Shown: positions 8,347 to 20,099 of the stretch, one piece after another
Layout of the letters: each line of letters opens with the position of its first letter
How positions within the stretch are numbered: position 1 is the stretch's first letter
Assembly: GCA_035578155.1 (NCBI GenBank)
Contig: JAPWDM010000008.1
Location: 32,572,280 to 32,636,279, forward strand
DNA length: 64,000 nucleotides
Reading direction: 5' to 3'
Source of the DNA: Brachynemurus nebulosus
Taxonomy: Eukaryota > Arthropoda > Insecta > Neuroptera > Myrmeleontidae
Position numbers and translations under genes: made by a program
The notes under the pieces: generated by a model
Seen by the model: only the letters and a program-made list of their open reading frames with translations
The model's database searches: none
Told to the model about the DNA's origin: nothing

Positions 8347-8799
8347 GAGTCTATACATATGTACATACTGAATTATTTCAGATAATTTTCGTTTGATATA
8401 GAAACAGTTTTGTGCTACAGTCAAATTCAAAAATGTTGTGCACCATAAGAAGTAATATTTTTTGTAACTTGTTAAAATTTCAAGAACTTCTGTTAGTTAA
8501 CTAAAAAATTGGTCACTGTAGGTTAAATGTTAAAGTATTAAAACTGATAAAAATAATTTCTTGCTTGAGGCCTACAATGGGTGATAGTTTTTACTAAACA
8601 ATTTTTTAACTCATTAATATTCCATGACGTCATCTTTCTTATACCAAAAAAACTCCTTATATGAGTCTTACGATCATAATTCAGCTAAAACAAACATTTA
8701 ATTATTAGTTGTTTGTTTATGTTAAAACTGATAAAAATTCCTGGAATTTTCCAAGGTTAAATATACACAAAAACCCCTGAGTTACAGTTGACACCCAAA
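8347..8799. other. AT-rich spacer, nothing recognised
   Basis: No gene or repeat structure seen between the end of element 1 and the 1.3-kb repeat. Confidence 0.5.
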
Positions 8800-10137
8800 T
8801 TTCCGGCAGTACAGTAGCGGTCAGACATCTGGACCCTGGAGTCTGAAGTTAGTTTTGCGGTAGCGCTTGGTACAGTGCCCCCACAAAATTTAGCGGCCTC
8901 CCAATCTTAAATAAACAATTTTAAAAATATTACATGATCCAAAATTATTATATAAATAAACAAATATAACAAAAATCCCCGCTTGTATGAATCATACTAT
9001 AATTATAATTCAACAATCAGGCCATAAATTAAAAATTCCAAGAAGACTATTTCGTATTTGAAATCCAAACAAAGAAATTGCTGAGTCATCAAAATCTTAA
9101 ATAAACATTTTTTTTAAATTAAAACTTATATAAATAAACAAATTAAAAAAGTGCTGACTTTGCTGAAAACAGGCTTAAACTTGTTGAAAAGTACAGTAGA
9201 CACTCGATTTACAGTACAGTAGCGGTCAGAAATCTGGACCCCGGAGTCTAATCTTAAAATCTAGCGCTTGGTACAGTGCGCCCCCGACAAAATTTATCGT
9301 TAGCGACCGCACCCAATTTAAGATGACGCAGTTAAGTGAGGCCAAGATTTGCACGTAATAAGCACAGTACGCTTCAAAAAGTGATCGGATACCTTTTTGG
9401 TCAGGGGGGCCCGCACTTTTGACACGGCAGTGTACTAAAAATTTAAGTACAGTACGGCGTCAAAAGTTTGGGGTCACCCTGGGTTAGGGTATTCCCCACA
9501 TTTTTTGACGTGATAGTTCGTTTAAGATGGCGCAATTAAGGCAAGCGCGTGTTGGGGTCAAGGTTTGCACGTACAGTACGCTTCAAAAAGTCATAGGGTA
9601 CCTTTTTGACCAGGGGGGGTCCACACTTTTGACACGGCAGTGTACCAAAAATTTAAGTACAGTACGGTGTCAAAAGTTTGGGGCCACCCCCGAGTCAGGG
9701 TATCCCCACATTTTTGACGCGGTAGTGTACCCCATCTGTCAAATTGTAACCTAAAATTTAGTCTGCGCATGCGTCGTGTACTTAAATTCAGTCTGCGCAT
9801 GCGTTAGGTTTGCATTCAAAAACTACGTTAGTGCTGGCGGGTAATGGGTTAACACAAAACCAAATTGTGACGACTAAATAGTGATGGCGCATAATGGGTT
9901 AACTTGAATTTATTTTGTCGAAGTAATGATAATGACTCATGACTTTCAAGGCCAACAGTATGAGCGCGTGTGGGGTCAAATGTCAACAACAAATTTTAAA
10001 TACATGTACTTGGTACGTGCCGGGTCAAAGGTTAAGATTTGCACTAGTACCGTAAAGTTACACGATTTCAAACATTGGCAAAAGGGTTCAAGTTGGTTAG
10101 TTTTACGGTGTCACCGTATCGGCACAGCTCTTCTACT
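8800..10137 (+). repeat. 1.2-1.3-kb dispersed repeat, copy A
   Basis: Inverted relative of 57916-59144. It starts with CGGTCAGA-ATCTGGACCC (also duplicated near 9221), passes through 210-bp tandem units (anchor GACACGGCAGTGTAC at 9421 and 9631), then two TCTGCGCATGCGT motifs and GGGTCAAATGTCAACAACAA, and ends near CAGCTCTTCTACT. Short open frames inside are not conserved between copies. Type unknown. Confidence 0.75.
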
Positions 10138-10591
10138 CATATGGCAATGTCAAAATAATCTAATAAGAAATTAGTCTGTGCAGCAGACGTCAGGCAACAG
10201 ATTCTTGGCTGATTCTACTAGGACTTCGTTTTCCTTTCTAAAAGCTTTTATTTAACTTGCTATGTAGTATGTTGGTTTAGATCAAATCTTGGAATCAAAA
10301 TTTAGACAGGTTCTAATTGAGCTAGAGGTTTAAAATTTTGCATAGGTGTATAACCTTGATGACAATGCAATATTAGTTTTGTACTAAATCGTCCCAAACC
10401 AAAACTGTTGATTTTTAGTCCTGTGCAATTTTTTGACATTTCGAATTGTCAAATCTTTGTCCATTGATTTTACATTAATGTGGTTTAATTAATGTTTGAT
10501 TAGGGTAAATTAATCGATTAAAATATAGGTAAAAAACTTACTTCTTTACTTTTTTTAAAATTAATTCTAATCAGACTAAAAAGTAGAAAAT

Positions 10592-10917
10592 AAATTAAAG
10601 TAAAAAAAAAAATGTTTGTTAAGAAAAAGCTTTTATTTAAAAATGGGCTAAAAAAATAAAATAGCTTTTGAGTGAAGTTTGAAGCAATATGCAACATAAT
10701 TTATAAAAGCTTGAGGCATTTAATTAAGTTTGGTAATTACTAAAAAGTAAAATAGCTACACTTACATCTAAAACAGAAATAATTAATGATAACGCCTCAA
10801 GCTTTTATAAATTATGTTGCATTTTGCTTTAAACTTCACTCAAAAGTTATCTTATTTTTTTTAGCCCATTTTTAAATAAAAGCTTTTTCTTAAAAAACAT
10901 TTTTTTTACTTTAATTT
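10592..10917. mobile_element. Foldback element with ~125-bp arms
   Basis: Arms 10592-10717 and 10794-10917 are near-perfect inverted complements (AAGCTTTTATTTAAAAATGG; AATTTATAAAAGCTTGAGGC) around a 76-bp loop. Non-coding; a MITE or foldback. About 450 bp to its left hold nothing recognisable. Confidence 0.8.
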
Positions 10918-11931
10918 AATTGATACAAGACTCTAAAAACTAACAAAATTGAGAACTTTTCTAGTTTTATTTCTACAGTAGTCCTTATCTGAATGTAGCT
11001 ACTATTAGCGCAGAGGTTCACCTCCAATATTTTTTTACACAGAATACCAACAGATGACCTTCTTCATTTACTCTTACTCTTGCACTTACTCTCGTACATT
11101 TTTACTACTCAGAAACCATAATCCAAAATAAATCCTTAAAAAGCTTCAAGTAAATAAAATATCTTTTCACTGATTACCACACAAGAATGAAGTTTTTAAC
11201 AGGATAACTTTCAATTCTGAATTGGCCAAAAACTTTAATGAAACCACATCAGTCACACAACCCATTACCGGACATTAAATTTTAGTAAATTTTTCCATGA
11301 CCTGTATGTTTTTCAGTTCTTTTAGTCGGCGAGTTATCCAATTATTTTGCTTGTATTGTGAGTATAGTACTCGCTGTCAAACGCCTCTGATTTATTTATT
11401 GCAATAATAACCAAACTCACAGAGGGTGCTAGCGAACGAAGCGAATAAGCTTATGGGATTTTGTATGATCAAAACTGTATGTATGTATTATATCTCTATT
11501 ATCTATATATTAATATCACAAAATATATTTTATATTATATATGCTACGTTATAATAGCTTGATTTTCAAAACTGGCAAATAGGGCTCCGACGGGCACGGA
11601 TTAAAAAATTCAAACTGACATTCCATTATTACAAATAATTTTGATTAATTGCCAATAAATTATACATTGTTTAGAAAATAAATTAAAAAGGGAACTCGAA
11701 ATTTACATAAAAAACCATATCTATATAAATAGTGTGATAGTAAAGAAACAACTGAATTGATGTAACTTACCTCAAATTTCGGATCAATGTATACGATAAA
11801 CCTGTAACAAAAATAAAACAAATATTATTTTTGAGCACAAATCAGGCGGTCAATTTTCAAAAATTTGTGTTAGATAACCAGGTAAAATATCCAAATTTTA
11901 ACCATGGGCACACCTTGGGTTTGAGTCTAGG
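10918..11931. other. Intergenic, nothing recognised
   Basis: AT-rich, no conserved frame or repeat structure detected. Confidence 0.4.
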
Positions 11932-12139
11932 TTAAGTTGGGGACAAGGAAAGTGGTGGGGACCAGGATTTGGAAGGTGTGCGTTTGTAGCCTCCTTTTTA
12001 AAAGAATTCCGATATTCATCTGGAATTGCAAAGAAGAACTACTGCAGGACACCTTCTCAAGAAGAGCCGGCCAGTGGATTCGGACTCTCGACCTACCAAT
12101 TTGCACGATCAGCCATCGGCCACTCGGATTATGATATTT
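11932..12139 (-). mobile_element. tRNA-derived SINE, copy 1
   Basis: The minus strand begins with an A-box-like GAGTGGCCGATGG and has the B box GAGTCCGAATCC about 45 nt later. The body (CCGGCTCTT, GAAGGT, CCAGATGAATATCGG, TTCCAAATCCT) matches the SINEs at 22085-22319 and 14058-14225. Confidence 0.65.
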
Positions 12140-13379
12140 TTGAAAATTTCTTGGAAGATTATGTAAATATTTATCGGTTAGACCAAGATTTAAATTGTTA
12201 TGTCTTTTCTACACTTTCGGGCGAAGCTCCTCGGCAAAGTGTTTGCTGAAGTTGGCCGAGCAGTATAGTAAGTCGCTTCATGCTCAGACTTCGGGCCCTT
12301 TGATTCGGAGAAAAAAACGACACGAACTGAAAGTAAACGAAGGGGAAGCGAGCAGGTACAAAATAACCTTCTACACTCTCGTACTCGGTCAACCTCAAGC
12401 AACTTTACAAGTAATGTAGTATATGCTTTAGTGGAAAAACAAGATTATTAAAGTCCTGACTTTGCTTATCGTTACTTAAAATCCAAATTGTAATAGTGTT
12501 ATGAAATATAAATACTCTTACATTACGTAACCCAAAATTTAAAACGTGCTCTCTCGAAAAATGACTTGCTTATTTATTTCGTTACTCAAAACAACAATAT
12601 GAAGAACAGGTTATGTTATTTATCCATTTACCGACCCGACGTGATGTCGTAATGACTTTTGTTTTGTGTACATAACATGCTTGTGCAACGTCACCCGGTG
12701 ACTGTCGGGGCATAATGTTTAAAAACGGATATTTTCCAGGAAACGGTAACATTACCATAGACACTACACACTATGCTAGCTGACATAGCGCTGTTGAAAC
12801 AAAAACACTCAACGCCAGTTAATTTATTTGTCTATCTCCTTTTGTTATTACCCAAACAGCAGTTGTTATTATGACAACAATCTCATAATAAAATATCTAA
12901 ATATATACATATATACTATGTTGTTAATACCAACTACAGAAGAGAGTGAGCAAGACTGAGTAAGAGTGAGACAGCGCATACTATGTGTGTCACCAGTTCA
13001 CCAGTTCCTGGTATTCAACTGGGGTGTTACTGTATAATATGGCGATGCAGACGCTGTCTACCGGTGCATAGGTACATATATGTGTTATATTTTAACGTTA
13101 TTTAATCTATAAGTCAACCTATTTAAGAAGTCGTTTTAATACCTTTTACTTTTGCTGTTTGAAAAGTCTTTGTCTTTCGAAAAGATTCATTCAGCCGTCA
13201 ATTTTGAAATGTTTTCGTAATTATTAAAATGAATATTTTCCGGTTTATACTGAATAAATCGAATTTGATGGTGGGAATCAATTAAGAGGAGATTTCGAGA
13301 ATCCACGAGGTGCACTTGAATTTCTTAATTGAACTCTGAAAGTGTCCGAGCGATCACAGAGAAAATAATCAGTATTAAT
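12140..13379. other. Intergenic, nothing firmly recognised
   Basis: 12190-12420 is GC-richer and open on both strands, but the frames overlap and match nothing I know; left unannotated. Confidence 0.35.
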
Positions 13380-13490
13380 AGATTTGAGCGTTACTTTATG
13401 GTATTCCATATTTATAAATAATAAACAAATATTTTACTTCGCAAAAATACCACTTTTTTTGAAACTGTGACAATATTGTTTCGAACCGTC
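13380..13490. repeat. Fragment of the palindromic repeat seen at 35.2 kb
   Basis: GATTTGAGCGTTACTTTATG and the following TTTTACTTCGC, ATACCACTTTTTTTGAA and CTGTGACAATATTGTTTCG parallel 35213-35320 with divergence. Only one arm is present. Confidence 0.55.
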
Positions 13491-13765
13491 ATGCGTCAGT
13501 TCATTTTCAAACAGAATAAATATTACATTCGTTACATGCCTTATATACTAATTTTATCTACCTATACTTATTAAGGGGGAGTGGTCTGTGATGTGGAAGT
13601 GGAAGGGGTGGGAGTGATAGAAGAATCCAAAAATCAAGAAAAAGAAGATTACATTACATGTGACAAGAGGCAAACAAACATGTAGCAAAAGATTGAACTT
13701 GAAAATGACAAATAGACAATATTACAGTGAATACAGTTTTAAACAGAAATTAAAATTTAAATAAG

Positions 13766-14056
13766 TTATAATATTGAAAATAAAGTTGAACTGTAAATAT
13801 CAGTGTAATCATTTAAAAGGTGATCGGAGCTATGTTTATTTATTTCTATTGCTTCTAGGATTGTTAACTTCTGTCCTTTGCTTGCCTCGTGTAACACAGT
13901 AATTTCCCGTTCTGGTGTGTGTCCGGTGTCTATTAAGTGCCTCGCAAAAGCAGAGTCGGATTTCTTATTTCTATGCTCTGCTTTCCGGGTTTCAAAGTTT
14001 CTGCCAGTCTGACCGATGTAAAAACCATTACAATCTTGGCAATCAGTTTTAATGCA
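13766..14056 (-). pseudogene. GIY-YIG endonuclease fragment of a Penelope-like retroelement
   Basis: Minus-strand reading gives CIKTDCQDCNGFYIGQTGRN, then FETRKAEHRNK, AFARHLIDTGHT and LTILEAIEINKH, ending at a stop at 13766-13768. The Cys pair before YIGQT.R, then R..EH, and E later in the helix, is the C-terminal GIY-YIG endonuclease of Penelope-like elements. No ATG, and an in-frame stop lies just upstream, so it is a 5'-truncated remnant; the reverse transcriptase is not recognisable. About 90 residues survive uninterrupted, so decay is fairly recent. Confidence 0.8.
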
Positions 14057-14057
14057 T

Positions 14058-14225
14058 TAGCTATTGGCTGAGCCTTTTTAGGCATTGGCACTTAAGGATG
14101 TAAACCGACTGTTCCAGTCTCGCAATTGACTCCGGTAGGCTCTTCTACCGTTTCTCTTTACAGTTTCAGATGAATATCGGAATTATTGCTCTACAAAGAC
14201 GACTGATTATACTGTCCTTCCAAAT
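14058..14225 (+). mobile_element. tRNA-derived SINE, copy 2 (degenerate)
   Basis: TTTAGGCATTGGCAC, then CCGACTG, TAGGCTCTTCTACCG, CAGATGAATATCGGAATTAT and AAAGACGACTG parallel the SINE at 22085-22319 in the opposite orientation. The copy abuts the truncated Penelope fragment. Confidence 0.5.
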
Positions 14226-14888
14226 CGTAGGGCTCTCCCGCCTATCCCTCATTTTCATTGTCCTGTACTTCTAACATAAATGAATATTGTAACATTAGGA
14301 AACTCTCAAAAATAATTACATTAGCGGCTTTTGTTATAAACGAATCTAAAAAAATTTGTACGTATATTTTTTTTTATGAAATTAGCTTATACAGTCTGTT
14401 TCAGCGAAGTAAGAACATAAAAAATTTAACATGGGAAAAAATTGTTGGGATTAGAGCATGCCTGTTTTTATAGGTATGATTTGTATATAGTATCCATAGT
14501 TTTTAATTTTTCTTTAATTGAAAAAAAGTAAATATGAGAACAAAACAATAGGTGTCCAATTTTATACTAAGCATTATCTGTTAATAAATATTTCAATATT
14601 AAGCTTTAGTTATAGTTACCTCAATAAATTTACTGCTATTAGCTTTTAATTACTTTTAAACATTATTTTGATGAGATATTACTCAAAGTTTTGCTAAATA
14701 TTTAATAATAATACAATTAAGCACCCCTTGATCATAACAAATTTTCTGTGTTAAAATTTATATGTTCTTAGTTGGTTGAAACACCCTGTATTTAGTGATT
14801 TCTAGCAATAAAAAAGCATCTGCTGCTTTCGTCGCGTCGTCCAAAAGACGTCCAGTTCTCGTACAATTCTACCTGAACTCCAATCTTA
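14226..14888. other. Intergenic, nothing recognised
   Basis: AT-rich; no supported feature. Confidence 0.4.
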
Positions 14889-15225
14889 GGGAGCGTTCAT
14901 AAACTACGTAGCCTAATTGAAGGGAGGCAGGGGTTATGCAAAAAGCTACGCTGGACTACATAGGGGAAGGGGGACTCAAGGTCGAGCTATGTGGTTTTGT
15001 TTAGAACAATTAAACAAACATGAATTTAAATGTGAAAATTCATAAATAATCTTAAATTACTTATGAGGTGCTTACTATTTTAGATGTTCTGAAATTTAAC
15101 AAAACTTCCTCAAGCGAATTGTTGAGGGGGACGGAGGTTCAGAGGAAAAGCCACCTGTAGTCTACATGGAGGGAGGAGGGAGTCAAAACTGACCAAAATG
15201 GAAGTACGTAGTTTATGGACGCTCT
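14889..15225. mobile_element. MITE, ~337 bp
   Basis: Terminal inverted repeats AGCGTTCATAAACTACGTA (14892-14910) and its complement with one mismatch at 15204-15222, then a few extra matching bases. Non-coding. No certain target duplication. Confidence 0.7.
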
Positions 15226-15368
15226 TTCGATTTTTTTTTAAATTTCGATACCTTAAATATTTCAACTTAGCCGGTTTTGCAAGTCAAAAACCAACTGCGG
15301 TGAAATTACATATTAATGGAACATAAAGTTCAAGTCGATATCGACAAACCCGCAAATTACAAATAATA

Positions 15369-15675
15369 GTAGTCTTCATAATCTTTGTTAAATTTGTTAA
15401 ACTTGTTAAATGTTATTTATGTTATTCTTCGAAATAGAAAAAAATCATGAACGACCTATTTGCAACTTTGTTAATTAGTACATATTTGACAGTTATGACA
15501 GTTATTTTATAGTTTTATACCAGTTCTCGATTTCAACTTAACAAATAACATGCTCTTGGCCTTGTTATTTGTTATCGTCGAATTTCATCAATTTTTTCTC
15601 GATTTGTTAATTTTTTTCTTCGAAATAACACATTTAACATGTTATAGCATGTTTAACAAAGATTATGAAGACTAC
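15369..15675. mobile_element. MITE, ~307 bp, TA target
   Basis: TIR GTAGTCTTCATAATCTTTGT at both ends, flanked by TA on each side (15367-15368, 15676-15677). Subterminal GTTAAA/TTTAAC motifs recur. TA duplication suggests the Tc1/mariner superfamily. Confidence 0.75.
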
Positions 15676-15730
15676 TAATATTAAAATCACCACATAGGCA
15701 AATCAAAAGGAAAATAACTGAAAACTCATT

Positions 15731-15770
15731 TTTAGTAGTTTCAACTGCTGAAGCAGTCATCTTCAGAAAC
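15731..15770 (-). ncRNA. Hammerhead-like motif (weak)
   Basis: The minus strand has CTGAAGA, a 5-bp stem ACTGC/GCAGT with a TTCA loop, then GAAAC. This is the order of a hammerhead ribozyme core, but helix I is poor (TTT/AAA only). It may be the terminal repeat of a Penelope-like element, since the GIY-YIG fragment lies downstream on the same strand. Confidence 0.25.
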
Positions 15771-17100
15771 AAAACACCAAATTAGCCAAATTACAATCAT
15801 CCTCAAAAAAAACGTGTAACTGTTAGTCGATACCCAACTCTCAATAAAATTCTTAGGTTAGGTTAATATAGGCAATTACATTACCTTGCCAAGTGTCTGA
15901 ATAGCTTCTGATGATTACTGACTGTATTGTAAATGTGTACTTAAATGTTAACTGTTGTTACTCATAACAGAATGAATGCGTATCCAAAGCTAAACGGATT
16001 GTATATGAAAAAAATTTCTATAAGTATTGTTTGCCTGGGGATTCGTTACGAAAGTTAGAAACAAAGTTAAACGATCAAAGCGCCTCTCACAGCGAGTTCA
16101 GTTCATGGCACCTAGTATTGTTGGATCACGTTTTCATCATACAATACGAGATACGAAGCGTCTTTGTATTCTTTTAAACCCCCCTGAAATGTCGAAAACT
16201 TTTCTACAAACGAAAATTATTAATAGAAAACTCGTGTAGATAATTTATTTCACCTTTCATAATTCAAATTTCTTATTAAAACTTTTTGAAAAATAATTAA
16301 CAACAGACTTACCCTTACAACAACAATGTCGAAAACAACCCCTAACTACACCAATACCCATATATCATTTTAACCCTCATTTCTTCAAATTATCTTATAT
16401 ATTTTTTTATTACATCTAACTTTTATTTTATTTCTACACCCCAACCACTTCTTCCCGTGTTTATTATAGACGTTCACCTTATATTATTACGGGCGGAATA
16501 AATCTGATACAAGAGAATATTATGGAATTGGAAAGCGGGGAACATACGTATTCGACGAAGTTATTATTATCGGTATTATTCCCGATATAATAGTTTTAAT
16601 AATATATATATTTTAGGTTATGACGCGAAGTATGAACATCGACCGACATATTTTCGGGTCAATACGTACGGATACAAACATATTCAATTATATGATTAAC
16701 ACCTTTACTGGAAATTGTATATGAACAAAAATAATATTATTAGAAGGGATTTCAGCTTTGTATTAAACACGTCATTATTTTAGAATGCGGGTCGAATTGT
16801 GTTGGGTCAAGGCAACTCTGGGGTGTACACTAGCATTCATAATACCTTATCTGAGTGTGTGACTGACCAGGGCCGGCCCGAGGATGGTGCAAATAATGCA
16901 CCACACTAGACTTCGCTTTGAAAGATAATTGTTTTGTTAAGGAACCTTTTACAAGTCACGTGCTATTAACAAAAAATATTGGATACTGGCGCATCTCATT
17001 TAACACCTGTATTCATTTAAAATAGTTTAGCTTTCTAATAGTGAAACAATTTTCAAAATCAGTACAGAAGTTAATTTTGGGCGCTTTTGATTCTAACAGA
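15771..17100. other. Intergenic with one short match to element 1
   Basis: ATAGGCAATTACATTACCTT followed by GCCAAGTG at 15868-15893 resembles 3105-3132 of element 1 with two mismatches. The open frame at 16027-16239 is unrecognised. 16868 has CAGGGCCGGCCCGAGG, like a lone transposon end. Confidence 0.35.

Positions 17101-17166
<66 letters not shown>
17101..17166. repeat. (TA)n microsatellite
   Basis: About 33 TA units. Confidence 0.97.
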
Positions 17167-17169
<3 letters not shown>

Positions 17170-17505
17170 CAAATTTCTTAATTTTTCTCAAAAGCTAGTT
17201 CACTTAGAACAATCTTTTAAAAGCTTGTCTTACGTAAATTTTACGCTCTTTTCGATGGTGTAACAAAAAATTAAAGAAAATTTTGAATTCTGGCCAAATT
17301 TTGCAAAAAACGGCCAAAAAACCCACTTCTGGGCATCCGACGTGTCTGGCTAACGAACTTAGCCGAACCAGTCCGGATTCCAGCTCGCATACCAAATTTC
17401 AATAACTATAATTAATAAATAATTAGAATAAAAGATTTAAAAAAATATGTACATATATGATGGAAATATGTAATAGTGATAGTGATTTCTCAAGTACACC
17501 TCCAG

Positions 17506-18850
17506 GGCCCTATTTCATAAAAGTACAATTTACAATTTACAGGTATTTTTTTTACAAATATGTAAATATTTAAGTTACAGGTGTTGTATAAAAAATTATT
17601 ACAAATTTGTCAGTACCGATCAATTCTACAATTTTACAGACATTTCTTTGACAATTTTACAGGCAATTCAGTTGATGTTTTACAAAGTACAGATTAAAAT
17701 CTTACATAGCTTGTAAAATTGTTATTACAATCTTACGTACCTTTTAAGTTCTGTAATTTTTGAACAAGTCTTAATTTTTGACTGTTTTGTGAGCATTCGT
17801 TCTTGAAAACTATTTCAAATAATAGTTTCGTATTTTCTAAATATTTTAAACATATTTCTACTTTGCGCTCTAATTTTTCTTTTATATATAATCATCCTTT
17901 GCATTTTCTATATTCATATAATGGAGGGAACCTATCCTAATTTTTGATAAAAATGAGTATAGGTACCGCATTTCGCAGAAACATATGCAAATTTGTTTTG
18001 CAGTAATTGTTTCACCGATACGACCGATACGGGTTACCATTCTAAACATATTTCTACTTTGCGCTCTAATTTTTCTTTCATATATAATCATCCTTTGCAT
18101 TTTCTATATTCATATAATGGAGGGAACCTATCCTAATTTTTGATAAAAATGAGTATAGGTACCGCATTTCGCAGAAACATATGCAAATTTGTTTTGCAGT
18201 AATTGTTTCACCGATACGACCGATACGGGTTACCATTCTAAACAGAATTAACTATATTATGATAAATTTACCAAATCAACTACAACTTAGCTACAGTTTA
18301 ATGCCCATATTTTGCTTATAATCGCTGTGGTGAATTAATTGTTGTCTCTAACCGAACACTTTAGTTTACCAAGGCTTAGCTCGGTACAAAAGAACAAATA
18401 AGGCGTATGGTCAAATTAATTATCTTTTACGTGGGCACAGAAAAGACAGAAAAATTGCCTTTTGTCTCTTGGTTAAAGGTTTGGTCCATCTCTTCGGTTA
18501 AACCTTTAAGAGAAATTGGGAACACAATAATCATCTATAAACCTAAAAAAATGTCCGCTTCAACTATCTTCGATCAAAGATCGGACCCCGTATCTCTGCG
18601 GACAAAATTCAGCTTGTTAACATTAATATATTCGTTTTCAACATAATTATGAAATTTAAAATATAATATTAACTGGCGAAAAAGGTATTAATTTTATTGA
18701 TACGTTTCTATGGATATCATTTACAGTTGTAAAAAAGTTAAGAATTTGTAAGAATTATTTATGCAACACCTAAAATTGTAAGTAGTGCATTACAAGCACC
18801 CGTAATTGTAAAATTGTAAAATTGTAATTTGTACTTTTATGAAATAGGCC
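17506..18850. mobile_element. TIR element, 1345 bp, with internal 196-bp duplication
   Basis: Ends GGCCCTATTTCATAAAAGTA and the inverted counterpart at 18830-18850, flanked by CCAG on both sides (17502-17505, 18851-18854), a possible 4-bp target duplication. Subterminal ATTTTACA/TGTAAAAT motifs are repeated many times at both ends, like transposase-binding arrays. 17848-18043 and 18044-18243 are near-identical tandem copies. No transposase frame recognised. Confidence 0.7.
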
Positions 18851-18854
18851 CCAG

Positions 18855-19317
18855 ATATTTCTGAAGCTGCAAAAATTATAATATTAAAGTAAATATTAAC
18901 GTCCATTATTATTTTTTCAAGTATCTTTTAAATAAAAAAAAATTTTTTATAAGATTGTAGAAAAAATTTTGTGTGTAATTCGAGCACAAAATGACTTGCC
19001 GCTCTCATGAGATTAACGCGCTCCGCCTGGCGGCGTCGCGCGTCATCATTCTAAATTGAGCGGCAAACCACCATTTTGCGTTCTTAATACACAAATAACT
19101 ATTAAAAATATGAAGTTGATTTGAACTGTATCTCAATTTTGTTACTAACTGAAAAGCCATATTAACTTTATCAATTAAACTGTTACCATTGCATCTAGAG
19201 GGAAATCTTCTTCAACACTGAAAATAAATTACATCAGACCCACCGTTAGTCAAAATCGAATTATCTCTTCAACAATTTTATCCATCAAATTTGTATAGGT
19301 ACCTAAAGTAGCCAGAT
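18855..19317. other. Intergenic, nothing recognised
   Basis: Includes a short GC-rich patch (GCGCTCCGCCTGGCGGCGTC) with no reading I can support. Confidence 0.4.
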
Positions 19318-19490
19318 TATAGCATATCTCTACCAAAAGTGGTAAGATTATAACGACTCTATATCAAAAGTAGTAAGATTACAGCGATTCTATGCCAACA
19401 GTAGTAAGGTCACAGCAATTTTATACCAAAAGAAGTAAGGTCACAACAGTTGTGTACCAAAAGTAGTGTACCAATAGTTATGTACCAATA
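19318..19490. repeat. Degenerate ~33-bp tandem repeat
   Basis: Units of the type ACCAAAAGTAGTAAGATTAC followed by AGCGATTCTAT recur about five times. Two or three more degenerate units lie at 19810-19895. Confidence 0.7.
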
Positions 19491-20099
19491 TGGTGTTGTA
19501 TGACTACGCAGCTTATATAATATATATAGTATATACTGTCATGGCCGACCTATGTAACTAACAACCAACAATTAAAAATAAATTTATTTATTTTAAGAAA
19601 AATATCCCTTTATTTTGAGAATTTTTTGTTCATTAAAATTTTTACATTTCTGTTTAAAATTCACGAGTTGATTAAAAAAGCAATGAATCTAAGATCAATG
19701 TGACCATTATGACAACAGTAACAGACTAAATCAGAAGCGGTGTAAATTGCAACTCATTGCACCTTACGAACGACAAATTTTTATGTGTACACTGCTTCTA
19801 TAATGTTCTTTGGACAGCAGTTCTATAAAAATGCAGTGAGAATACATCGGTTCTATACCAAAAATAGTGAGGCAACAGTGGTTCTGTACCAAAAGATTTA
19901 CGAAGACAAAATAAAGACCACAAATGAATATGCATTTTGTCATTACAATTGTAATTTCATAATGTGAAAAACAAAACCAAACATTCAATTCGTATAAAAA
20001 GTTTATTTTCAATTGAATTTTTATATATAGGAATTCTATATAGGTATGTGGAAAACATCGGTCACTTTGCTGAATAACCACAATCCTATAAGATTCTAA

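Noticed and set aside
12190..12420. GC-richer stretch open on both strands
   Set aside because: No protein recognised on either strand; lies just beyond a SINE and may be repeat-derived.
16868..16885. CAGGGCCGGCCCGAGG as a transposon end
   Set aside because: No matching inverted partner found within a few kb.
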